Shown: piece after piece, positions 31,096-37,060 of the stretch
How the letters are laid out: every line of letters starts with the position of its first letter
How positions within the stretch are numbered: the first letter of the stretch is position 1
From: Gallibacterium anatis DSM 16844 = F 149
Lineage (GTDB): Bacteria; Pseudomonadota; Gammaproteobacteria; Enterobacterales; Pasteurellaceae
DNA: 37,060 nt
Direction: 5' to 3'
Assembly (NCBI RefSeq): GCF_000379785.1
Contig: NZ_KB903681.1
Coordinates: 1 to 37,060 of the forward strand
Position numbers and translations under genes: made by a program
The notes under the pieces: model-generated
Databases searched by the model: none
Seen by the model: only the letters and a program-made list of their open reading frames with translations
Told to the model about the DNA's origin: nothing

Positions 31096-31239
31096 ATGAA
31101 TAAAGAAATGTCAAGCCTTTCTTATCAAGAAAAGCTAAAAATTTATGAAGAGGCTAAAAAGCGTCTACAGAAATTACCGCTTACGCCAAAGCAATATGAA
31201 CAACGCATTAAATTTATTATTGAGGAATTATCAATATGA
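31096..31239 (+). CDS. 47-residue ORF ahead of the replication initiator
   Basis: ATG at 31096 with AGAGG upstream; frame MNKEMSSLSYQEKLKIYEEA to KKRLQKLPLTPKQYEQRIKF and ends by overlapping the next ATG (ATGA). Charged and helical. The tight coupling to the O-like gene favours a real product; function unknown. Confidence 0.55.
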   Translation: MNKEMSSLSYQEKLKIYEEAKKRLQKLPLTPKQYEQRIKFIIEELSI

Positions 31240-32060
31240 GTAATTTTATTCCAAATTCATTTCAGATCCCTAATGAAATTATTGATAAATTTTTAGATAA
31301 ATTATCAGGTAATGCGTTTAAATGTTATGCGCTAATAGCTCGTCAAACAACAGGTTGGCAAAAAAAATCTGACAAAATTTCTGTTAGCCAATTTATGAAG
31401 AAATGCGGCATTAAAAACAAAAAAACAGCAATGAAATGTTTAAAAGAATTAGAAAACATCAACTTAATTCTAACATTTAAAAATAGCGGAGAAATTAATG
31501 AATTTTCGTTAAATTTTAATCCTGAAACGCCTAAATCTGAACCAGTACCAAAAAATGGTACTAGTACCAATTTTTCTCCTGAACCAGTACCAAAAAATGG
31601 TACTAGTACCAGTACCAAAAATTGGTACTCTACAAAAGACAATATTAAAAACAATATTACAAATAATAACCCCCTACCCCCTTACGGGGGATCGCCTAAC
31701 GGCGACCATATGGTTTTGCAAAATAACGATGACGTTAAACCTAAAAAACGTAAGCCTACAAAACCGAAAAACGATATTGATTATCAAGCGGTATTAGATT
31801 TTTACAACGAACAAAACGAATTACACGGTAAGCGGTTGCCTAATGCTATTGACTTAAACGATAAGCGTAAGCGAGGGATTACTAAAATCTTAAACTTACT
31901 AAAAACTCCGACATTAGATAGTTTTAAAAATTACATTGAATCATTTTTTGAGCAAGCAACAGAATTTTATTTTGGCGGTAATAATCGAAATTGGCGAGCA
32001 AGTTTTGATTACTTGCTACGTGAAGATACGCTAACGAAAGTGCGTGAGGAAGCGTTATGA
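31236..32060 (+). CDS. Phage replication initiator, O-like
   Basis: 274 residues. The N-terminal domain (FIPNSFQIPNEIIDKFLDKL, SGNAFKCYALIARQTTGWQK, 'KKCGIKNKKTAMKCLKELEN') is the phage replication protein O winged helix that binds origin iterons. The middle (about 90-135) is a low-complexity repeat, PVPKNGTST-type, encoded by the iterons themselves. The C-terminal domain (DYQAVLDFYNEQNELHGKRL ... NWRASFDYLLREDTLTKV) is the helicase-loading type domain seen in many such proteins. The start overlaps a small upstream ORF, and dnaB overlaps its stop. Confidence 0.8.
   Translation: MSNFIPNSFQIPNEIIDKFLDKLSGNAFKCYALIARQTTGWQKKSDKISVSQFMKKCGIKNKKTAMKCLKELENINLILTFKNSGEINEFSLNFNPETPKSEPVPKNGTSTNFSPEPVPKNGTSTSTKNWYSTKDNIKNNITNNNPLPPYGGSPNGDHMVLQNNDDVKPKKRKPTKPKNDIDYQAVLDFYNEQNELHGKRLPNAIDLNDKRKRGITKILNLLKTPTLDSFKNYIESFFEQATEFYFGGNNRNWRASFDYLLREDTLTKVREEAL
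31539..31680. other. Probable phage replication origin: palindromic iterons and AT-rich region
   Basis: Three sites AGTACCA-N5-TGGTACT lie at 31544-31562, 31586-31604 and 31611-31629. Half sites AGTACCA/AGTACC are at 31563 and 31605. The first two are within a 42-base direct repeat. An AT-rich stretch (31631-31668) and a C-run/G-run hairpin (from 31672) follow. In lambda the origin also lies inside O with iterons followed by AT-rich DNA. Confidence 0.75.
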
Positions 32061-33454
32061 TGCAAAACCTTTACGATTTAACGGCTGAGCAAAGCGTTTT
32101 AGGCGGCTTAGTGATGAACCCGAATCAAGCTAGCGTTGATAAAGTATTAAGCCTACTCAACCCGAATAGTTTTTACGTTGCCGCACATCAAATCATTTTC
32201 AAAGCGATTAAAAACTTAGTGCTAAATAATAAACCGGTGGATTTATTAACTTTAGAAAATAAATTAAAAAGCGATGGAAATTTAGAAAAAATCGGCGGTT
32301 TTTCGTATCTAGCTGAAATTGTTCAACGTTCTCCGAATATGGCTAACGTTTTACAGTATGCGGCGATTGTGAAAGAGGATGCTATCAAGCGTTTTACGTT
32401 AGCTAAGTTACAAGATTGCCAAAGTTTAATTACCGGAAAATCTGAATTAAGTGCTAATGAGCGTATTGATTTAATCGGGAAAATGATTAACGAGATCGGC
32501 GATTATGCTAAAAGCGGCAATCGAGGTGGTTTAGTGGATGGCACAACGATTTTGAAAAATTGGCTTAATGAAAAGGAGCGTTTAATCAACAATCCAGAAT
32601 CAGTAATCGGTATAACAAGCGGTATTCCAGCATTGGATGAATTACTAGGGCGTGAAGCGTTTTATAAAGGGGCTTTAGTGGTTGTAGGCGCTAGACCTAA
32701 ATGCGGTAAAACAACGTTCTTATCGCATTTAGTAATGAATTGCGTAACAAACGATAAAAAGATCGCAGCCGTATTTAGCTTAGAAATGACCACCTCACAG
32801 ATTTTCGATCGTATCGTATGGCAACGCACTAAATCTAACGCCGATCACTTAATGCTAGATCACATTGATGAAGTGGGGGCTGAATTAAGAATTGCTAACG
32901 CCGCTAAAGAAATTACCGAAAATGACAGGCTTTATATTGATGATACGCCGGGCATTTCATTAGCGCATATCCAGCGTGAATGTCGGAAACTAGCAAGAGA
33001 GAAAGGCGAGATTGGTTTAATTGCGGTCGACTACTTAACTTTGATGAGAGCGGAAAAAGCGGAACGAAACGATCTAGCATACGGTGAAATCACTAAACGA
33101 TTGAAAGAGTTAGCGAAAGAATTAAATTGCGTTGTATTGCTACTTACACAGTTAAACAGGGGGCTAGAAAACAGAACAGATAAACGTCCAAAACCGTCTG
33201 ATAGCCGTGATACCGGACAGATTGAGCAAGATTGCGATTTTTGGATCGGCTTACACAGACCATCTGTTTATTCAGAACAAGCGGATAAAGATTTAATCGA
33301 GATCATTTTAGGTTTACGCCGCAATGGCAATACAGGCACTATTTACGCTGATTTTATCAACGGCGTATTAAGCGAGTGCAATCAAGCTGGAGGTGCGATT
33401 AGAGCAAGCAAGCACGAGAAAAATAATACAAGGAGAGCTGCTAATGAGTTTTGA
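32057..33454 (+). CDS. dnaB: Replicative DNA helicase, DnaB type
   Basis: 465 residues, full length. The N-terminal domain (AEQSVLGGLVMNPNQASVDK, VLQYAAIVKEDAIKRF) and the RecA-like motor are both present: Walker A GARPKCGKTTFL, SLEMTTSQ, Walker B IAVDYLTLM, H4 'LTQLNRGLENRTDKRPKPSD' and the arginine finger region. It unwinds the phage fork 5' to 3', loaded by the O-like protein upstream, so no separate P-type loader is needed. ATG 32057 overlaps the upstream stop. Confidence 0.95.
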   Translation: MMQNLYDLTAEQSVLGGLVMNPNQASVDKVLSLLNPNSFYVAAHQIIFKAIKNLVLNNKPVDLLTLENKLKSDGNLEKIGGFSYLAEIVQRSPNMANVLQYAAIVKEDAIKRFTLAKLQDCQSLITGKSELSANERIDLIGKMINEIGDYAKSGNRGGLVDGTTILKNWLNEKERLINNPESVIGITSGIPALDELLGREAFYKGALVVVGARPKCGKTTFLSHLVMNCVTNDKKIAAVFSLEMTTSQIFDRIVWQRTKSNADHLMLDHIDEVGAELRIANAAKEITENDRLYIDDTPGISLAHIQRECRKLAREKGEIGLIAVDYLTLMRAEKAERNDLAYGEITKRLKELAKELNCVVLLLTQLNRGLENRTDKRPKPSDSRDTGQIEQDCDFWIGLHRPSVYSEQADKDLIEIILGLRRNGNTGTIYADFINGVLSECNQAGGAIRASKHEKNNTRRAANEF

Positions 33455-33968
33455 TAGAGATGCCTACCGCACACCTAAATACGTGTTTAAATGGCTAAAT
33501 AGCCGTTTTAAGTTTGATATTGACGGTTGCGCGACCGAAGAAAACAACTTGAGCTATCACTATATCGGCAAAGATGGCATTGCGGAGGATTTTTTAACGT
33601 TCGATCCGTTAGATTTAATTGCGGTTTTAGAATTTTGTAATTTTACGATTTTTGTCAATCCGCCTTATAGCAATCCATTACCGTTTGTTGAACGTGCGGC
33701 AGAGCTTAAAAAACAAGGCTTTTTAGTAGCGATGTTATTACCTGCGGATAAGTCAACAAAATGGTATCAAGTGATCCAAGATAACGCTACTGAAGTGATT
33801 GATATTGTAGGCGGTAGAATTAATTTTTTACACCCTGAAACCGGTGAAGAGGTAAAAGGCAATAACAAGGGATCGCTTATCGCGGTTTTCGATCCGACAA
33901 TGCAAGGCTTTATTACTAGACAAGTTACTTTAGATTTTATCAAGGATGTAGGCGGTTATGGCATTTAA
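33444..33968 (+). CDS. Phage DNA N-6-adenine methyltransferase (Dam-like)
   Basis: 174 residues from ATG 33444 with AGGAG 9 bases before; the longer frame to 33393 is inside dnaB. The motifs YRTPKYVFKWLNSRFKFDID, the catalytic FVNPPYSNPL and GRINFLHPETGEEVKGNNKG are those of the phage Dam family (N-6-adenine). It probably methylates adenines in phage DNA to escape restriction; the site is unknown. It overlaps both neighbours. Confidence 0.85.
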   Translation: MSFDRDAYRTPKYVFKWLNSRFKFDIDGCATEENNLSYHYIGKDGIAEDFLTFDPLDLIAVLEFCNFTIFVNPPYSNPLPFVERAAELKKQGFLVAMLLPADKSTKWYQVIQDNATEVIDIVGGRINFLHPETGEEVKGNNKGSLIAVFDPTMQGFITRQVTLDFIKDVGGYGI

Positions 33969-34905
33969 AGAACACAATAACCGCAAGAAAGCGAAAACGT
34001 TAGCGGAATTCATTACCAGTGAGCCGTTACGCCGTTATATGGCGGAAAAAGTGCGTCAATATGCCGGTAATGATATATCTGTATTTGATGGCGCAGCCGG
34101 TAGCGGACAGCTTGAACAATTCATCAAATTAAATCATTTAGTAGCCGTTGAAATTCAAGAAGAAAGTTGCAATGCGTTAAAAATGAATTATCCGGAAGCC
34201 GTCATTTTTAATGAAAGTTTTTTCACATATGAAAGCAAAGAAAATCAATGTGATTGTACTGTAATGAATCCGCCTTTTTCTCTGAAATTCAAAGAGTTAT
34301 CAGAAAAAGAACGTGAAAGCGTCCAAGCTGAGTTCCAATGGAAAAAATCAGGCGTGATGGATGATATTTTTATTTTAAAAGGCTTAAAACAGGCTAAACG
34401 CTTTGGCTTTTTCATTATTGCGGTAGGCGTAGGCACAAGAAGCGCTGAAGCTACTTTTAGAAAAATTATCGGCAATCAGTTAGTAGAGCTAAACCGGATT
34501 GAAAACGGTTTTGATGATACCGCTATACCGGTAATGTTTTTAGTGATTGATAAGCTAAAAACAACGGAAGACGTTCATAGGGAACTTTTTGATTGTGCTA
34601 AGGGGACTATCGTAGCAAGCGATGAAATCAAGATAGAAAGCGAATGGCGCACGATTAGCGCACCTTTAGCACCAAAAGAGAAAATCGATCCTATTAATCT
34701 TGAAGGTTTGTCGCGTGAAGCCTTAAAGCTAAATGTTCAGTGTAGCCTACAGTTAAGCAAGTTAAATGTTTTACTAGGTGAGATGACAGAACAGGATTTT
34801 GACGGCTTTTGTGATGAACTTTGTCAGATGATTGAAGTAGAAAAATTCAGTAATGGCGGTCTTTCCGGTAGTTTACTTTGTATGGCAGGGGCATTAAAAG
34901 GCTAA
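33958..34905 (+). CDS. Second N-6 DNA methylase-like protein
   Basis: 315 residues. Motif I (AdoMet binding) is seen as ISVFDGAAGSGQLEQFI, motif IV as VMNPPFSLKF. The region 'FGFFIIAVGVGTRSAEATFR' then 'GNQLVELNRIENGFDDTAIP' is typical of adenine-specific class I methylases. A C-terminal helical part (about 240-315) may bind DNA. It sits immediately after the Dam-like gene and overlaps it by 11 bases. Two different methylases suggest broad anti-restriction cover. Confidence 0.8.
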   Translation: MAFKEHNNRKKAKTLAEFITSEPLRRYMAEKVRQYAGNDISVFDGAAGSGQLEQFIKLNHLVAVEIQEESCNALKMNYPEAVIFNESFFTYESKENQCDCTVMNPPFSLKFKELSEKERESVQAEFQWKKSGVMDDIFILKGLKQAKRFGFFIIAVGVGTRSAEATFRKIIGNQLVELNRIENGFDDTAIPVMFLVIDKLKTTEDVHRELFDCAKGTIVASDEIKIESEWRTISAPLAPKEKIDPINLEGLSREALKLNVQCSLQLSKLNVLLGEMTEQDFDGFCDELCQMIEVEKFSNGGLSGSLLCMAGALKG

Positions 34906-35354
34906 TGATTGTTGAAATGATTAAATCCGCCGGTGGCGTATTTACCGCCGCAGATGAAATGTATCTCCCGGCGTTACAGAAATTTAAAAACGGTGAGATG
35001 TATGAGGTTGAACTTAAATATAGCCGCAATCCGCAATTTCATAAGAAAGTGTTTAAGTTTTTAAAATTCTGTTTCGACCACTGGGCGGCAGATAAAACAG
35101 AATGGAAGTATTTTGATGAACGGAAACAATTTGACACCTTTAGAAAGCATTTAACGGTATTAGCCGGCTATAAAGAAGTTAGTTACACGATAGATGGCAG
35201 GATAAGGGTTGAGGCGCAAAGTTTAAAGTTTAGCAATATGGATCAACTTGAATTTGAGGAATGCTACTCCGCTCTAATCAATGCAGCAATCAAACATATT
35301 TTTAATAACACTACCGATCAGAATTTAATTAATCAACTATACGCATTTTTTTAA
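34905..35354 (+). CDS. DUF1367-family phage protein
   Basis: 149 residues from ATG 34905 (TAATG overlap; the frame to 34878 lies within the methylase). The text MIVEMIKSAGGVFTAADEMY, 'MYEVELKYSRNPQFHKKVFK FLKFCFDHW' fits DUF1367, common in the lambdoid nin region next to NinG. Function unknown. Confidence 0.75.
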   Translation: MIVEMIKSAGGVFTAADEMYLPALQKFKNGEMYEVELKYSRNPQFHKKVFKFLKFCFDHWAADKTEWKYFDERKQFDTFRKHLTVLAGYKEVSYTIDGRIRVEAQSLKFSNMDQLEFEECYSALINAAIKHIFNNTTDQNLINQLYAFF

Positions 35355-35365
35355 AAGGGGGATAA

Positions 35366-35572
35366 ATGATTGAATTTGCAGCATTATTGATTTTCTGCTT
35401 AATGATTTTAAATGTCGTTTTCTTGCTTGCCGGCGTTTATTCAGAAACAAAACATTACAATAGAGCGGCTAATTTTTTTGCTTTTTTGTTGGTGGCTAAT
35501 TTCGCTTTAAGTGTTGGCGTAACAGTATTATCTATTATTTTTATTTTAGGTTATTATTTGAGCGGTTTATAA
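35366..35572 (+). CDS. Small two-helix membrane protein
   Basis: 68 residues, with two hydrophobic segments (FAALLIFCLMILNVVFLLAG and NFALSVGVTVLSIIFILGYY). AAAGGGGG lies just upstream, a strong RBS. Not recognised. It could be a holin-like or superinfection-exclusion protein; no further evidence. Confidence 0.6.
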   Translation: MIEFAALLIFCLMILNVVFLLAGVYSETKHYNRAANFFAFLLVANFALSVGVTVLSIIFILGYYLSGL

Positions 35573-35576
35573 TAAA

Positions 35577-36161
35577 ATGAAAACATATCAATGTGCGGTT
35601 TGCAAGAAACAATTTGTTAAGAAAATAAGTAGCTTGCAAAAGGTCTGTAGTTATCAATGCGCTTTAGCTTTTGCAGAAGCGGAAAAGAAAAAGAAACAAG
35701 AAAAGCTAGATAGGCAAGAACGGATAAAAAACCGCAAACGCTTAAAGGCTTATAAAGAGGCGAATAAAACGCATAACGATTTAATTAAAGAAGCACAAAG
35801 TGCGGTAAATAAATATATCCGTATGCGTGATGAAAATAAGGAATGTATCTCTTGCGGTACGCCGTTGATTAGTGAAAAGCTAGGCGGCGGATTTGATGCC
35901 GGTCATTATCGTAGCCGTGGTGCAGCGCCTCACTTGCGTTTTTACACATTAAATATTTTTGGACAGTGCAAACGCTGTAACCGTTATTTAGGCGGCAACT
36001 ATCACGAATATAGAATAGGGTTAATCGAGCGGTTAGGGATAGAAAAAGTAGAAGCGATTGAAGCCGATCAACGACCTAGACACTACAGTGATGAGGATTT
36101 ACGGCGGATTAAACGGATTTTTAATAAAAAAGTAAATTTATTGGCAAAGCGCAAGAAGTGA
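35577..36161 (+). CDS. ninG: NinG (Rap) recombination endonuclease
   Basis: 194 residues. An N-terminal C-x2-C...C-x3-C zinc motif (YQCAVCKKQF, VCSYQCALAF) is followed by a Lys-rich helix, a second motif ECISCGTPL, then FDAGHYRSRGAAPHLRF and QCKRCNRYLGGNYHEYRIGL. This is the lambda NinG/Rap family, a structure-specific nuclease that resolves branched intermediates. With ERF and SSB it completes the phage recombination set. The gene contains a Hin-type uptake signal. Confidence 0.9.
   Translation: MKTYQCAVCKKQFVKKISSLQKVCSYQCALAFAEAEKKKKQEKLDRQERIKNRKRLKAYKEANKTHNDLIKEAQSAVNKYIRMRDENKECISCGTPLISEKLGGGFDAGHYRSRGAAPHLRFYTLNIFGQCKRCNRYLGGNYHEYRIGLIERLGIEKVEAIEADQRPRHYSDEDLRRIKRIFNKKVNLLAKRKK
35798..35806 (+). 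repeat. DNA uptake signal sequence in ninG
   Basis: AAGTGCGGT core within phage coding sequence. Confidence 0.7.
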
Positions 36162-36168
36162 GGAATCA

Positions 36169-36582
36169 ATGAATTGTTATGATATTGAGACGTTGATGGT
36201 GGCGTGGGGACGGTATTTCGCAAGTGATAGAATAGGTACTGAATACCCTAGTATTTCGATTAAAGTGGTGGAATTGCCCTACAGTTATAAAAACTGGATG
36301 ATCATTAATGTGCCGGAAGAGCTTATTTTAAAGGTTGAGGAATGTATCTTAACGCTATTTAAAATAGACTTTGATTTGTTTGAGATAGTAAGAATTAATT
36401 ACGCTACCAATACGCCGCTTTATGATGTACGTGATCAATGGGGGGCGCTTGTTGAATGGGGGGCATTACCACAGTTAGGAATTGGCAAAAGTGAATATTA
36501 TTCTAGGATTGCTAAAGCAAAAACTTGTGTAAGAGCAATGCTTTACGATAAATATAAGTTATGGACGGACGACAAAAGTTGA
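36169..36582 (+). CDS. Q-like late antiterminator, end formed by the IS605-type element
   Basis: 137 residues: 'DIETLMVAWGRYFASDR', then 'LGIGKSEYYSRIAKAKTCVRAML' near the C-terminus, matching the build of the Phage_antitermQ family (WGRW... LGIS.s.YY..l..A). It should allow RNA polymerase to read into the late lysis and structural genes to the right. RBS GAGGA. The TGA stop at 36580-36582 is part of the element's TTGA end, so the original C-terminus was replaced at about residue 136. Loss of a few residues may or may not impair it. Confidence 0.6.
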   Translation: MNCYDIETLMVAWGRYFASDRIGTEYPSISIKVVELPYSYKNWMIINVPEELILKVEECILTLFKIDFDLFEIVRINYATNTPLYDVRDQWGALVEWGALPQLGIGKSEYYSRIAKAKTCVRAMLYDKYKLWTDDKS

Positions 36583-36722
36583 CATCCTCCCCGCCCTAAA
36601 GGATGGGGATTCCTACCAGCTCCCACGCTTTTTGCGTGGGCTACTCTCGGTGGGTTCTTGCTGCTGACCTCTAACGAGGTTCACTTCACAAGCGCTACGG
36701 CGATGTCCTCGCCTGCTTTTCA
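36579..36722 (-). ncRNA. omega-RNA (reRNA) scaffold of the TnpB element
   Basis: The 144 bases past the TnpB stop fold into the right-end hairpin, CCCACGC/GCGTGGG (36622-36640), ACCTC/GAGGT (about 36668-36681) and GGCGA/TCGCC (36699-36713). In this family the scaffold reaches back into the tnpB 3' end and the guide is the DNA just beyond the element, here the 3' end of the Q gene (about 36559-36578). Expression is inferred. Confidence 0.7.
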
Positions 36723-37060
36723 TTATGCCTGAACGATTGCTCGCCCACGCGCTAAAACATTCATCGCGCCAACCACATCCGCATTTTCTGTGTAGCCACA
36801 CTCTACGCATTCAAAATGTGCTTGCGTTTGGCGATTTTCTTTTGAGATATGACCACAACAAGGGCAAGTCCGACTGCTGTTTTGCGGCGGAACGGCAACC
36901 AAAAATCCGCCTTGCCATTGGGTTTTGTAGTCCAACTGACGGCGAAATTCAAACCACGATTGGTCGAGAATGGTTCGATTTAATCCTGATTTTGCGGCTA
37001 CATTCTTACCGTGTTGCTCTGCTGTGCCTTTGGCTGATTTTGACATATTTGACACCTGCA
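36723..37060 (-). CDS. tnpB: TnpB RNA-guided nuclease, C-terminal part
   Basis: About 112 residues at the window edge. QVSNMSKSAKGTAEQHGKNV is the conserved stretch after the RuvC-II Glu, followed by SGLNRTILDQSWFEFRRQLD and the zinc finger TCPCCGH...FECVECG. The RuvC-III Asp is in NADVVGAMNVLARG. TnpB is the ancestor of Cas12 and cuts DNA guided by an omega-RNA. All visible catalytic features are intact. The frame continues outside the window; the GTG at 37055 is not its start. Confidence 0.9.
   Translation of the reverse strand, partial: QVSNMSKSAKGTAEQHGKNVAAKSGLNRTILDQSWFEFRRQLDYKTQWQGGFLVAVPPQNSSRTCPCCGHISKENRQTQAHFECVECGYTENADVVGAMNVLARGRAIVQA

Larger units (their letters stand above)
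36579..37060 (-). mobile_element. IS200/IS605-family TnpB element, right end and partial gene
   Basis: The element starts at TTGA (36579), has the right-end hairpin CCCC..TTTA..GGGG (36589-36608) and the 3' end of a TnpB gene, and runs off the window. No TnpA (HUH transposase) is seen. The TnpB-less element at 29381 is a relative. Confidence 0.85.

Noticed and set aside
31343-31654. 103-codon leftward ORF across the iterons
   Set aside because: It is the antisense of the O-like gene and owes its openness to the repeats.

Overview
The window reads as a Pasteurellaceae chromosome fragment, AT-rich, carrying the 'Hin-type' DNA uptake signal AAGTGCGGT (positions 3665, 22875 and 35798, plus an inverted pair near 13100). 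The gene families (macAB, cspD, sbcB, pepT, potABC, dkgB with a divergent LysR gene) also fit that family. The ACAAGCGGT signal of the Actinobacillus pleuropneumoniae subclade was not seen, so a Haemophilus/Aggregatibacter/Pasteurella/Basfia-type genome is likely. Species cannot be named from sequence alone.

Chromosomal part (1-15260). An IS1016-like element runs off the left edge. Then come a tripartite efflux operon (macA, macB and an outer-membrane lipoprotein channel), cspD, sbcB, pepT with an FNR-like box, and potABC. Directly downstream of potC, where potD would be expected, is a rearranged GC-richer patch. It holds a 5'-truncated ABC-transporter membrane gene fused back to back with the last codons of a LysR gene, then an unusual MdaB quinone reductase-GNAT acetyltransferase fusion. 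A perfect Neisseria-type 10-mer uptake sequence lies at the far edge of the patch, next to Pasteurellaceae-type signals. dkgB and its LysR regulator share a perfect 11-bp inverted-repeat operator. A tRNA(CAT), most like tRNA-Ile2, ends this part.

Prophage part (about 15260 to the right edge, incomplete). A lambdoid, siphovirus-type early region is integrated at the tRNA. It has a rightward tyrosine integrase and a long leftward operon: a small HTH protein, many small unknowns, a MazG-like enzyme, RdgC, an HD hydrolase, an antirepressor, SSB, ERF recombinase, Gp157, and an HTH/PD-(D/E)XK nuclease-like pair. The operon is driven by a PL-like promoter near 28350 embedded in TTTAAA-N7-TTTAAA operators. 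Between PL and the first genes lies a leader of about 600 bases, gene-poor and full of inverted repeats, followed by a strong terminator. This suggests antitermination, yet no N gene is seen. The repressor gene cI is followed by an IS200/IS605-type mini-element and a BrnT/BrnA toxin-antitoxin pair in the rexAB-like position. Rightward come cro, cII, an O-like initiator with internal palindromic iterons (a probable origin), a DnaB helicase, two adenine methyltransferases, a DUF1367 protein, NinG and a Q-like antiterminator. The end of the Q gene is made by a TnpB element that runs off the right edge.

Most interesting points: (1) the TnpB-less mini-element at 29381-29625 shares its right-end omega-RNA scaffold with the TnpB element at 36579, and two stems differ in sequence while keeping base pairing, so an orphan guide-RNA-like element sits inside the same prophage; (2) the inverted-repeat leader at 27732-28078; (3) the HTH/nuclease pair at 25784-27132 and the independent small rightward gene at 27292-27489; (4) the transfer scar at 11.2-13.15 kb. 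All functions are read from sequence patterns and family knowledge; no database search was run.
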